Of a stretch of DNA of 41,091 bases, positions 20,338 to 31,173 are shown in pieces. The notes beneath the pieces are model-generated. The model was not told where the DNA came from. It worked only from the letters and a program-made list of their open reading frames with translations, and searched no databases. The position numbers were made by a program, and so were the translations under genes. The stretch is from Aureobasidium sp. EXF-3400 (Eukaryota; Ascomycota; Dothideomycetes; Dothideales; Saccotheciaceae): positions 1 through 41,091 of the forward strand of contig SWBL01000403.1 of assembly GCA_024195585.1 (NCBI GenBank), read 5' to 3'. Each line of letters starts with the position of its first letter. Within the stretch, counting starts at the first letter, position 1.

Positions 20338-22555
20338 CTAATTAACCTCCATTCCCTCTTCCTCATCTTCGTCAGCAATCTCTTCCATGAGTCCGCTCTC
20401 AGAATTCATTCTCCTCTTTCTGCCCTCAGGCCAATTGCTAAGAGCGCTGAGCCTGGCACCTCCAAGTGCCCCCACGGCCTCAAGCTCGTCTCCGCCGACT
20501 ACCCGACCTTCAGTATCCACTTCCTCGCAAAGCTCAAGCATGGCGGCACGCGACAATCGTCGGAATCCTTCTGTACGCACCACACGTCCCCAGTGTGTCA
20601 TGCAGAAGCTTGCTGCACGGCGCTTGAGCCAAGTTTCTTGGGCAACGCTTGCGCAGTCAAAGATGAGAGCAGCGTGCTGTATGTCGAGCTCGCGAACCAA
20701 TCTTGCCACACAAAGATGATGCAGGCGCGGCATGTCATAGATATTGCTCATGACAAGCATACCTGCCACGTCTTCGAGGCTGGGCGATGGAGATGCAGAG
20801 TTTGTTATGGACGAGGGTGCGATGGAGTCGGTATAGAGGTAGTAGAGGAAGGCGCGCACCGCAGCGTATGGCTCTGGAATGTGCATCTTCTTTGTGTGGA
20901 ACTCGGACATCTGAGCACTGTAAAGGCGAGCGAAGTGAGGCCAGCGTGCGGAAAGGATGAAGCGATGGACATGAATGGGCTGAGACGCATTCGCAGGCTT
21001 CTCATGGGACCTCACACTGTCCCCGTCATAGTCCTGGTCGTAGTCATCATCTGGGTTGGCTGTAATTATGAAATCGGCGCCGGAGCCCTGCTCAGGAGGA
21101 ACGTCGAATGTACGGGCAAGATCAGCGCCGATAGCAGAGAGATGCGAAGAAACCCGACTGTCAGAAGTCGGTGTCTGTTGAACAGACCTAGACTCCAGAG
21201 TGAGCTTGTTACCAAGGAGGCCGAGCTTTCTGAGGTCGAGGTGGAGAACATCGCTAAGATATTCCTCGGCGTCAGGAGCGTTCCTGGGAAGTGAATTGGG
21301 ACATCCAAGCAGCCAAGCATGTGTGCCATCCGCATCAAGACAGCAGTAATGCCATCGGTAATTTGGATTGAAGATGTCTTTTCCGTCAGCTAGCTTTTGC
21401 CAACGCAGAGAGTCCAGATCGAATGCCGACAGGCTAGTCTCAGACGCAGACATGAGGGTTGCCGGGGTGACAAAGTCGAGCAAGCATGCGGAAGAGAAAA
21501 CATGGAAATGATATCCTACATTTTGTACAGGGAGGTTGGGGTTTGAAATGAAACGAAGAGAAGAGATTGAGCCTGGCGCAATGGGTGGGTTACGTTGGAC
21601 CATGTAGCCGGGATTTACCTGGACACTGCTTGAGTTTGCAGCGTAGGCGCCAGTAGGGCCTGCCTGTGGAGTGATGGAAGTCGTAGAGTACATGGAGGAC
21701 CTGGACATGTCATCGGCGGGATTGGCGCCTTCGAAAGCAGGGATGCCTTTGAGATCGAGCCACCAGATGTCGCTGGTACGCTCCATGTCTTCGGTCATAC
21801 CTCCCGACACCCAAAGTCTATCGCGCCAGATCCATGTTGAATGGTCGTATCTGGGCACAAACTTCCAGGGGCGCGACCATGTCCAGGTCTTGAGATCGAG
21901 ATAGCAGATGTCATCTAGTACAGCATTATCATGGCCAGTCATACCGCCACTGACGAAGAGCTTGTCTTCATGGATCACGGCCGAGTGTCTGGCTCTGCCA
22001 CGAGGAGGAATACCCTGGATTTCAGGCGAGGTCCAATGAGCGGTCTTGAGGTCGAAGATGATAACGTCGGCAAGGTGAGAGCGGTGTTCATTCTCTCCGC
22101 CAAAGACAAGAAGCTTTTCGTTCTGCCAGAGACAAGCAGTGTGGCCTGTGTTTCGGAATCAGCACTAGGCAAGGGGTGATAGTGGGTGGTTCAAGCTTAC
22201 CCATGCGCACGCCAGGAATGTCGCCGTAGTTGTCGACTAGACTCCATTGCTTGGCCTGCAGATCGAGCCTGAGAACATGGTTGTAGACTTCGTCGGTATA
22301 TTGGTCGAAGCCGCCAAAAGCGTAGATCTGATCATTGCCCACATAGGTGACGGAAGCATTCACGAGACAGGCAGGGCGCTGGCCCACAGTGGTCATGATG
22401 GTAGGCATGTAGGCGTCGTGTGTTCGGCGACGCGACGAGTAGGTACGGCTTGACCTGGGAGAAGTAGACATGACATAGGTGTTGGTGGAGCCGGTAGACA
22501 GACGCGAGGATGGCGGCAGAGAGGCAGCCGAGAGATTTGGAAGGGATGAAGCCAT
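20338..22555 (-). CDS. kelch-repeat plus BTB protein, Ral2-like
   Basis: Exons 22555-22201 and 22145-20338 (intron 55 bases) give 720 aa. After a Ser-rich, basic N-terminus, kelch blades run from about residue 75 to 265: IYAFGGFDQY, LLVFGGENEHRSH, LFVSGGMTGHDN and LWVSGGMTEDM, each followed by the usual LDL..W strand. A divergent blade region follows. Residues about 475-635 form a BTB/POZ-like domain (VHRFILSARWPHFARLY ... AFLYYLYTD ... LHHLCVARLV). The tail is acidic. Kelch followed by C-terminal BTB is the layout of fission-yeast Ral2, needed for Ras1 signalling; that assignment is by architecture from memory. The start is uncertain because the frame is open and protein-like upstream to 22666 without ATG. 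It is divergent from Cdc20. Confidence 0.8.
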
Positions 22556-23190
22556 ATCGTCGTCGACTAGTTCATTCTCTTTATACGGCCTTGTGTTTGC
22601 TACTGGTGTCGGACTGCTTCTGCGACCGGCACAAGAAGAGTTATGTCCTAGAAGCAGACTATGCACAGCACAGTGGCTGTCTGGTCTCAGGGCGAGAGGC
22701 CAGATGCGCGGATCCTTATTCGAGACAAGCTGGAAGTAGGCGAACAGACGGCAATCAATCTAGTCAGTCGTCGTCGTCGCAACCAGCAAACTTCGCATCA
22801 TGGCGTGTCTCGTCTTTAACGCCGGACGCCGACGGTGACGCTGCCCAGGCTGCGCGGTTGCTGTGCCAACTTTGTTTGCACTTGTAAGCAGACAGCCATA
22901 AAGGCCACCACTGCCTCGACCATCCTCGACACCTCCTCACCTCACACCACAAACCCAAAAACAGCATTCCACATTACCAAAAGCTTCCTAGGAAGCGACC
23001 CTTGTTCTCCTATTACCTCTTTACCATCCACGACGACTGCAACATATCTGCAACCATACTAACGGATCTCTTGATTGAGACATCTGTACGCTGCCCTCTC
23101 GACCACCGAGCCTCTTATCTCTTATCTAACGCCTTCTGCAGACAGCATCACTTCCACGTTAACAGCAACCCCTCACACATTGCCGCAGAT
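22556..23190. promoter_or_regulatory. divergent promoter, kelch-BTB / Cdc20, with a Cdc20 leader intron
   Basis: These 635 bases lie between ATGs. Toward Cdc20, the stretch from about 22960 to 23190 has no ATG. It contains a likely 56-base intron, 23086-23141 (GTACGC, branch TATCTAAC, CTGCAG). Toward the kelch gene the first about 110 bases may be coding (see findings). A GTAAGC donor-like site at about 22884 may mark a further leader intron. Confidence 0.5.
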
Positions 23191-24993
23191 ATGGCAAGCC
23201 CTTCGGTTATGACGCCCATCAAGCGTCGTGATGGTCTCTTCTCGACTCGTTTCGCTGGTGGCCGCGCCCCCTTGACTCCTTCCCCTCAGACTCCCAAGCA
23301 GCAGAACTTTGTTCTCGACAAGGACGAGTCTATCCACCGCGGAAACCTCTTCCCCCGCTTCTCGCGCTCCATCTCAAAGACCAATGTCCGCGACTCGCCA
23401 AAGTCAAACATCGCCAGACATGTCTCAAACAACTCCCCTCGCCGCCTTGAGCTCGGCGTCAGTGACTGGAACCTGACTGGTACTGGTCTTTCAGCCTCCA
23501 ACAAGGCTACCCCTTCAAGAACTCGCAACCTCAAGACTGTCAAGACTGGCAAGACAAAGATCAGCTACACCTCGGCCGACCGCTTCATTCCCAGCCGCAC
23601 CAACTCGGATGCCATTACCAACTCGGGTGTCAACAAGATCGAGAAGAAGGACCACTCTCGCTCAAAGTCCTCGGCTGAGTCTGTCCTCGCTAGTGCTGCC
23701 TCTGCTTCTTCTGCCTTCGACCTTGGCAGACGTTCAACCCACGACGATGAGATTGATGCTGCTCTTGGCCTTGATGGCCTGAACCTTGACGATGACGAAG
23801 ATGACAAGACCTACAACAAGCCTTCGCCCAAGACTGCCGCCTACCAGGACGAGATCGCCAAGGCCTGCGACATCTCGCTCGGCCAGAGAATTCTCGCCTT
23901 CAAGCCTGCCGCTCCTGAGTCGTCCAGACCCATTGACCTTCGCTCGCAGTACAACCGTCCTCTCAAGCCTACTGCCGCTGCCACACAGTTCCGCCGCCGT
24001 GTTGCAACTGCTCCTGAGCGTGTTCTTGACGCACCTGGCCTTGTCGATGACTACTACCTCAACCTCCTTGACTGGTCTTCTGGCAACCAGGTCGCTATCG
24101 GTCTTGAGCGCTCTGTCTACGTTTGGTCCGCCGAGTCTGGCGAGGTCAACTCTCTCCTCGAGTGCCCTGCTGACACATACATCGCCTCTGTCAAGTGGAG
24201 TCAGGATGGTGCCTATGTCGCTGCTGGTCTCGGTACGGGCGAGGTCCAGATCTGGGATGTCGAGGAGGGCTCCAAGCTCCGCAGCATGTTCGGCCACGAC
24301 ACCCGCGTTGGCGTCATGGGCTGGAACAAGCACCTTCTCTCCACCGGTGCCCGCTCCGGCCTCGTTTACAACCACGACGTCCGTATCGCCCAGCACAAGG
24401 TTGCTGAGCTCGTCTCGCACACTGGTGAGGTTTGCGGTCTGGAGTGGCGCCCCGATGGTGCCCAGTTGGCCACTGGCGGCAACGACAACCTTGTCAGCAT
24501 CTGGGACGCTCGTTCGCTCAACGCTCCCAAGTTCCAGAAGACCAACCACAAGGCTGCCGTCAAGGCTCTTGCCTGGTGCCCTTGGCAATCCAACCTCCTC
24601 GCCACTGGCGGTGGTTCTCACGACCGCATGATCCACTTCTGGAACACGACCTCGGGTGCTCGCACCAACAGCATTGACACTGGTAGCCAGGTCACCTCTC
24701 TCAAGTGGAGCACGTCGTACAAGGAGCTTGTCAGCTCGTCTGGCTTCCCTGACAACTCGCTGAGCATCTGGTCTTACCCCACTCTGGTCAAGAATGTCGA
24801 GATCCCCGCTCACGAGTCTCGTGTCTTGCACTCTTGCCTGTCTCCTGACGGTCAGATGCTCGCAACCGCGGCTGCCGACGAGTCTCTCAAGTTCTGGAAG
24901 GTGTTCGAGAAGAAGGCCGGTGCCTCTTCTGCTGGCGCTTCGGGCGCTGCTTCGGCCAAGGCATCCCTTACCAAGACCACCACCATCAGATAA
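23191..24993 (+). CDS. cdc20: Cdc20/Slp1, APC/C activator (WD40)
   Basis: This is a single exon of 600 aa. Cdc20 recruits securin and mitotic cyclins to the anaphase-promoting complex and is the target of the spindle checkpoint. The C-box DRFIPSR lies at residues 130-136. The ILAFKPAAPE motif precedes the propeller, which opens with YYLNLLDWSSGNQVAIGLE, the Cdc20 rather than Cdh1 version of this segment. Seven WD40 blades follow to about residue 575, with SIWDAR, HFWNTTSG and LKFWKVF among the blade ends. The chain ends in Thr-Ile-Arg, the IR tail that docks on APC/C. Bases are strongly biased to C-ending codons, which also creates a spurious 365-codon antisense frame. The ATG at 23191 is the first after an ATG-free leader. 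Confidence 0.95.
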   Translation: MASPSVMTPIKRRDGLFSTRFAGGRAPLTPSPQTPKQQNFVLDKDESIHRGNLFPRFSRSISKTNVRDSPKSNIARHVSNNSPRRLELGVSDWNLTGTGLSASNKATPSRTRNLKTVKTGKTKISYTSADRFIPSRTNSDAITNSGVNKIEKKDHSRSKSSAESVLASAASASSAFDLGRRSTHDDEIDAALGLDGLNLDDDEDDKTYNKPSPKTAAYQDEIAKACDISLGQRILAFKPAAPESSRPIDLRSQYNRPLKPTAAATQFRRRVATAPERVLDAPGLVDDYYLNLLDWSSGNQVAIGLERSVYVWSAESGEVNSLLECPADTYIASVKWSQDGAYVAAGLGTGEVQIWDVEEGSKLRSMFGHDTRVGVMGWNKHLLSTGARSGLVYNHDVRIAQHKVAELVSHTGEVCGLEWRPDGAQLATGGNDNLVSIWDARSLNAPKFQKTNHKAAVKALAWCPWQSNLLATGGGSHDRMIHFWNTTSGARTNSIDTGSQVTSLKWSTSYKELVSSSGFPDNSLSIWSYPTLVKNVEIPAHESRVLHSCLSPDGQMLATAAADESLKFWKVFEKKAGASSAGASGAASAKASLTKTTTIR

Positions 24994-25577
24994 ACAAGTG
25001 TCTGGTGTGTTGGATTCGACAAGAATACGGCCTTCTTCCTCTTTCTCTCTATAGGAACAAAAGGCCAGAGTAAGTTTTGACTTGGCTTGAGCTCACAGCC
25101 TCGTCACCTCTACCATTTTCGTATCAAGGGCATGAAAAGACACACGACTGGATTGGATTTTTGGAGTTGGGGACATGGATGTTGTTAAAATTATGTTTAT
25201 CGTCATAGGAGTATGCTTTTTGGCGACTCATGTTTTAATCGAAAGACTCGAGGTCTACTATCATCAGATTAGTGCGTTGGCTTGCAGTGACTATCATGTG
25301 AATAGTGTAATGAAGGTGCTGGCCGTGTCATGCATGTCTGAAGTGATGTCGGAAGAGCGAGGAGGGCTACCGGACTGGCGGGTATGGAGATGGTATGGAG
25401 AGATGAGTAGTGTCTCCAGGATCTTGGCAGGCTCGTGGGTGACGATGACGCCGGGGTGCTCCATTTCTCCGCTGTGCCCGCGTTTGCAAGAGCTGAGACT
25501 GGCAAAAAGTCGATTGTCCTCGGCATACAATACCGGCCATGTCGTGAGTCCGTCGCCTCAGGCCTTGCCATGACAGT
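24994..25577. other. Cdc20 3' UTR and PP2C promoter
   Basis: These 584 bases have no convincing gene. The minus-strand frames at 25269-25571 and 25294-25530 overlap each other in different phases and look random. Confidence 0.5.
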
Positions 25578-27116
25578 ATGAGACCATGTTCATTGCCGAC
25601 ACGGTCATGGCGACGCTGCTTCCACGACTACTTTGTCACGCACCTGCCGCAATCGTCGCTGCACCCGGACTCGAACCACAAACTGCCTCGCGACGTCGCC
25701 GCCCCTCACGACAAGCCGTCAGGTAGACAGCCCGCCGTCCTATCCGCCGCCCGCCGCGACACGACTGTCGTGCGCATTCCCCTCAAGTCGGCCAAACACC
25801 ATTATGGCGCTACTTGCTTGCGAGGAGGTCGCCAGCACAATGAAGACACGCACCAAGCCGGCACCATCGAGATACCCGCCTTTGCCAAACGCCAACCTGT
25901 TAGCCTGACCCGCGCCAACAACCCGCCGCAAGAGACTGGCGCTGCCAGTGAAAGTGGTGACCCTCAGGTCTTCTACTTTGCCGTCTTTGATGGCCATGGC
26001 GGCGCTCAATGTGCCGAGTTCTTGAGAGACCGCTTACACACCTATCTGGAAGACGCGGCCATCAACTTCCACATGGAAAGCAGTCTTCAAGAGCCCAAAG
26101 ACACCGACATTGGTCACAAGCAACTTCTTAACCTGCAACGCAACCTGGTCAACACTTGGAGAGACACAGTAGGCGGCTATTTTAGACGCTTCCGCCCTCA
26201 ATACTTTAGCATCTTCAAGCCGACCGCCAGCACTGACGAGCAGCCTACTGCTGTCAACTCAATTCAAGCTACCTTGATGTATGCTTTCCTCCACGCCGAC
26301 ATGGACTTTACAGCAGCCCAGGCTTCTAAGCATTCGCCCTCTCTTCCCGCCTCTACCGATGATCCTGTCTTGAGCGACCGACCTCTCAACGACAACGACA
26401 TCCTCTCCTCTCCCGCCAGACCTGCCTCACAAAATCTTTCCAACGTCCTCAACCGCCCTATAGGTGGACATACCCGCTTTCAGGGCGGTTCCACTGCCTC
26501 AATAGCACTGATCTCCACGCCAACGCCTACGCCCTTCTGGAACCCAGCATCTCCAGCCACAATCGTGACAGCACACTGCGGCGACACTCGTATCTTACTC
26601 TGTCGTGTTAGCGATGGCAAAGCAGTACCATTGACTACAAACCACCATCCATCCACTCCAGTCGAAGCAACACGTCTCCGTCGCTTTGCCGCGACCTTCG
26701 TGACTGACAGTTTCGGCGAGGAGCGTATTCTTGGCCTTGCAAACACCAGATCCTTTGGCGATATCAGCTCCAAACGCATAGGTGTATCTGCAGAACCAGA
26801 GATTCGCATGACCCATATGGAGCCCAGTGAGTACAGCTTCCTGGTTCTTGTCTCGGATGGTGTTACAGCATCGCTCGAAGATCAGGAGATTGTCGATATC
26901 GTCAAAGAAGCAAAAACGCCCGAAGCTGCTGCCAAAGAATTGGCCACGTTTGCGACTGAAGTTGCTGGCGTCAGATCTGATAACGCTACTGCTATTGTCG
27001 TGCGTCTCGGTGGCTGGGAGCGTAGGGTCGAAGGTGGCGGTGGTAGCATTGGAACCAAGGAGGTGCGCGACTGGAAAAAGGTACAAGCCGAGGATCCAAG
27101 AGCGAGCAGGCAGTAG
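25578..27116 (+). CDS. PP2C-type Ser/Thr phosphatase, mitochondrial (Ptc6-like)
   Basis: This is a single exon of 512 aa. The PPM/PP2C metal-binding and core motifs are present in order: GGRQHNEDTHQAG, the di-aspartate motif VFDGHGG, GGSTASIALI, AHCGDTRILL, NTRSFGD, LVSDGVT and SDNATAIVV. The first about 25 residues (MRPCSLPTRSWRRCFHDYFV) are basic and lack acidic residues until FHD, consistent with mitochondrial import. A long variable insertion separates FDGHGG from GGSTAS, as in yeast Ptc6, which acts on pyruvate dehydrogenase and mitophagy; orthology is inferred from layout. The ATG at 25578 is the first in frame and gives the presequence. Confidence 0.88.
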   Translation: MRPCSLPTRSWRRCFHDYFVTHLPQSSLHPDSNHKLPRDVAAPHDKPSGRQPAVLSAARRDTTVVRIPLKSAKHHYGATCLRGGRQHNEDTHQAGTIEIPAFAKRQPVSLTRANNPPQETGAASESGDPQVFYFAVFDGHGGAQCAEFLRDRLHTYLEDAAINFHMESSLQEPKDTDIGHKQLLNLQRNLVNTWRDTVGGYFRRFRPQYFSIFKPTASTDEQPTAVNSIQATLMYAFLHADMDFTAAQASKHSPSLPASTDDPVLSDRPLNDNDILSSPARPASQNLSNVLNRPIGGHTRFQGGSTASIALISTPTPTPFWNPASPATIVTAHCGDTRILLCRVSDGKAVPLTTNHHPSTPVEATRLRRFAATFVTDSFGEERILGLANTRSFGDISSKRIGVSAEPEIRMTHMEPSEYSFLVLVSDGVTASLEDQEIVDIVKEAKTPEAAAKELATFATEVAGVRSDNATAIVVRLGGWERRVEGGGGSIGTKEVRDWKKVQAEDPRASRQ

Positions 27117-28153
27117 ATCTAGCCCTATTGCACGACGTCCTCTATTTCTTTTCCTCTTCTTCACCGTCCTATATATACATATACACTATTATCTCTCTTA
27201 CATGCGCCGGCGTTCAGGGTTTTGGGCATTTCAAAGTAAACTTTCGGGTTCTAGCAACGGGTATATCAATCGGGTCTGAACCCCTTTTCCTATCCTCATT
27301 ACTTATTTTGCGAAAGCACTTTTGTTGGCATTTTCTTCTTAGTCATATAGCGGCAATCTACCCATACCTATGTCTTTCTTTCTTGGACCGGAAGACCCAA
27401 AGCTTAACTATTGCACGTCGTACCACAGACAACCAATATCGCGACCTTGAATTAGATAGTGATTGGCCGCTGCTTTGTGAGTTAGAGATAAGAACTGGAA
27501 CAAAGCGAATCATCAAGTGTGTAAACGAGGAAGTAAAAAGTCGTGTGAAACAATGATTTTGGGTATCGTAAAATTTTCCGAGGGGCTTATTTGGGTTCTA
27601 GGTACTAGGCTCATCAAAGTTGTCTGACACTCCCCTCGATGAGTGCGGCCGAAAAGTCTAGTCCTCCCTTACATGATTGTGCGTATACATGAGTCTTTCA
27701 TTGGATGGGGTACGTGATGGATGGTGATGATAGTGGATGGGATGTGTGATGAGTGTGGGTATGGTGTCATGGATCGGTGTATTGTGGTGTAGGATTGGGG
27801 GACGGTGCGTAGGGCATGCAATTTCGTTCAATAAAAGCGCTCTGCACCCTGTGCACCTCTTCGAAACTCATTCGCCTTCCTCCTCCTCGCTCTTCTGCAA
27901 CTTAAACGTGGCCCCTATTCTGCTGTGCAGTTGTTCGAAGTGTTGCTGATGCCCGCTCCCATGGTGTCAAGTATGGGCTGGAGCCTATGAGGAAGGATTC
28001 CAGTCGTCAATGTTGCTCTCGTCCCGTCTTCGTGCAGAACTCAAACGAGAGGTGTAGTCATCAACGGAGTCTCCGTGTGCGCTCAGAAGATTTTTCTTCC
28101 AAGCAAAAGCGTGTCTAGGGTCTGGTCATTCGTCTGCCATACTGCCATATCTC
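27117..28153. other. convergent intergenic region, no gene seen
   Basis: About 1 kb lies between the PP2C and Kap95 stops. From about 27700 to 27790 it is a G/T/A-rich imperfect GATGG/GTG repeat. The frame at 27737-27949 starts in this simple sequence and is not credible. Confidence 0.6.
27700..27790. repeat. low-complexity GATGG/TGTG-rich stretch
   Basis: Imperfect repeats of GATGG, GATGA and GTGT dominate one strand. It is simple sequence in an intergenic region, with no sign of function. Confidence 0.6.
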
Positions 28154-31100
28154 CTAGGACATTTGAACGTTGGCTGCAGCGGCTACAAAGATCTTGATTA
28201 GCGACGGAATTTTTGGTCAAAGTGCTTGGGGTAGTCATTTACCAGATTGGCGCTTGATCTGCTCGCGAGCCCAGCGGGCGGTGTCCTGAGTGCGTTGAGA
28301 GTATTCCTTGTTGGCGCGAACCTCGCGGGCCATGCTGGTGACCCACTGCTGGCTGAAGGAGGCACTGTACTCGCCGTTGGGGAATGTCTCGGACAGGTCA
28401 CCAATGACACCCATGCTGGTGCGGAGCAGAGCCTCGGAGCGGTTGGGGTCTTGGTAGATGGTCTGCAAGAGACTGAAGATTGACTCGACGTAAGGAGCCA
28501 ACAGTTGGCCTATGAAACGATTAGCATCACAGAAGCAGAAAGAAGGTGCCATTTGCACTCACTCTTGCCACCAGTTCTCATGGCCATCAAAGCACCAGAC
28601 CAGGCATCCATAATGCCTTCGCGGAGAGTGACGACATACTCGAGCATCTCGAAGGAAGTGTCGGGCACATTGATCGAGGCGGCCTGCTGCAGGACCTGTG
28701 CAACGACAGAAAGGTAGGTCTCGAAGGCACCGCCGATGGCCTGAGCAATGTCGCCGAAGCACTGGAGGATGGCCGGCTTGAATTGGTTGCCGAGCGTCGA
28801 GCTCTGTCAAAATTCGTCAGAAAAGTAGTGGAACTCCGGATGATTCGCTAGACTTACGCGAAGGTCGTTGAGAAGGTTATTCATCAGAGCATCGCAGTAC
28901 GGCTGGATCTTCTCGTTCAAGGCACGCGAGATGTCGCTAACAAGACCAATGGCCATGGCACAGATGGCAGGCTCTTCCTGATTGGCAAGAGCAGTGTACA
29001 GGAAGGAGGCGAAGGCCTCCATGTACTTGGCAAAGTCCTCCTCGACGGCGCTGGCAAGAGCACCAACGGCAGCGAAGATGGTGTCAGGAACCGAGGACTT
29101 GGGACCAACAGTGTTGAGCAATTGGAGCATGAGCTGCATGATGCGATCGGCCTGGGGCTTGATCTCGGTCTCAAGACGCTGGATGATGGCAATAACGACA
29201 CTGGTCAAGCTAGTCTGCATCTCCTCAAGCATGAGTTTGTCCTCAACACTGACAACCTGTTGGCTCAAAGAAATGGTAGACTCCAGACGCTCGAGGATGA
29301 CGTTGGTAAGGTGGCCGACGATAGGGAGAGAGTCGTTGGCCGAGTTGGTGACGAAGGCGTTGAGGACCTCGTAAGCAGCAGTTCGGAGCTGATGGTCGGC
29401 ATCGGTTCTACATGACACGTCAGTTTGGTTCCAAGACACAAGCGTACTCATCAGCCTACCTCTCGGTAACCTGCAGGAGGTGGGTGACACTGTTCTGGAA
29501 GTGAGCAGATAGAGCGTTCTCCTGGCATCCTGGCTCTCCAGCAAAGCGGTCGGCAAGGTTCATCAAAGCCCAGCAGCAGGACGAGGCCATCTTAGGGTGG
29601 CTGGACAGACCGTTGAAGAGCGAGCTGATCAAGGGCTGCAGGTGTGTCGTGGGGTCGATCGAGTCGGAGCAGGTCTCGCAGATACGGCCGAGAGCGTAGG
29701 CGACCGAGTCTCTAACCTGGATGACTGGATCTTCCATCATGCCAATCATGACAGGGAGAGCCTGTTTGATCAGGGGATCGAGGACCTTCTCGTCAGGTCC
29801 TTCCATAATGGCACCGAAAGCAGAGACAGCTGCATCCCTGTAGTGCCAGTCCTCGGAGCGGAGGTGCTTCTCGACGAACTGAAGAACAGCGGGGACAATA
29901 ACACCACCAACGGTCTGGGCCCAGAGCTGCAGACATTGGTAAGCAGCGCGAGAGATGTTGTACTCATCGTCAGCAGCATCCTCGTCCTGCTTGGCAAGCA
30001 GCTCGAGCAGAACGGGCACCACCTCGGGGGTGGCGATGCGGGCAAAGTTGAAGTACTCGCGCATCTCTGTGGATCCCTCAGCAGTAGCCTGTTCACTTGT
30101 CAGTCTTGTTCAGAGAAATTCTATCCTTCGATCACGTACCTGAGAATTGTCATCCTCGATTGAAATCTCCTCCTCACAGACGGTGCACCAAAACTCGACG
30201 GCAAGCTTGGCAACATCTTCCTCGTCATTCTTCATGCCCTGGATGGTCAAGCCGAAGAGGGCCTTCTCCATGTAGAAACGCATCTTGTCGTAATAAAGAC
30301 CCATGATTCTGTTCAAGCAGCCATATGCACCCTGCTGGATGCGGTTGTCGTCGGCCTGAGTGGCCTCGCAGATGACCTGCATGATGTAGTTGCGCTCACC
30401 TTCGTTCTCGAAGTTGGTGCGGACGAACTCGAGCGAGTCTCCCAAAGCAGTGATGGCGGCATTTCTGACATCAGCGTTAGGCTCCTCCTTTCTTGCACCC
30501 TGGACGACAGCGGTGAGGATGGCGTTGGAGTGCTGAGAGAGACTATCTCTAAGGTCCTGGTCCTCAGCTTCGCAGATGAAGCCAATGGTAGTGAGGGATG
30601 CCTGCTTCTGGTGGTCGGCGCCCTCGCCAACGTTCTGCACCAGAGTGGGCATGAGCTCGGGCCATTGCTCGCGGGGAATCTCGATAGCGGCGATTGAGGC
30701 GATGAATTGAGCTGCTGACTGTCCTGATCTGGAGTCATTCGACTTTAGTGTTTGGAGGGCAAGAGCCTTGATTGATTGCTTGACGTTGGGGTCGACTTGG
30801 TTGATCCATCGATCCTGGACTTCGCGTAGGCGGGTGTATTCACGGGCGGAGAATGAGTTTTTCAGTGCGAGACCGGCGGCCATACGCACTTGAGGTTGTG
30901 CTTGCTCGTTGGCGAGTTCTTGTGATAGATGGGTAAGGTATCCAGACTAGTCATCGAAACGTCAGCACGTGCCCGGAAGAGAGTGAAAAGACTGTCAGAT
31001 ACGTACGAAGTTGGCCTCTGCGGCCTGGTTGAGCTGCGCTTCGGCAGCAGTTCTGACTTGGGTGTCTGTTGACTGTCAGCATGCTGTCGAAGACGAGTTC

Positions 31101-31173
31101 AAGACGACCAGCGCAGTCAAGGAATGGACGTACCAGGCGACAGGGTCGCCGAAAGCAACGCTGAGGCATCCAT
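28154..31173 (-). CDS. kap95: importin beta-1 / karyopherin Kap95
   Basis: Eight exons on the minus strand: 31173-31134, 31065-31007, 30946-30140, 30088-29460, 29407-28858, 28803-28563, 28509-28243 and 28182-28154; about 873 aa, the normal length. It carries importin-alpha cargo through the nuclear pore and is released by Ran-GTP. HEAT repeats fill the protein. The importin-N region starts MDASALLSATLSP and continues RTAAEAQLNQAAEANF, then MAAGLALKNSFSAREY. LGRICETCSD and YSQRTQDTARWAREQIKRQ are recognisable further on. The last exon is the weak point: two acceptors, ending at 28183 and 28174, both keep frame and differ by three codons, and reading through the donor ends the protein two residues after the splice codon. 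Introns are 51-68 bases. Confidence 0.93.

Noticed and set aside
23734..24831. 365-codon minus-strand ORF
   Set aside because: It lies entirely antisense to Cdc20, and its Arg/Leu/Ala/Val-rich composition is the expected shadow of strong C-ending codon bias.
25269..25571. 100-codon minus-strand ORF just upstream of the PP2C gene
   Set aside because: It is Ser/Pro/Thr-rich with no domain, overlaps another frame of the same strand and lies in a promoter.
27700..27949. 70-codon ORF and possible minisatellite
   Set aside because: The frame runs through GATGG/TGTG simple sequence. The repeats are too imperfect to be called a tandem array.
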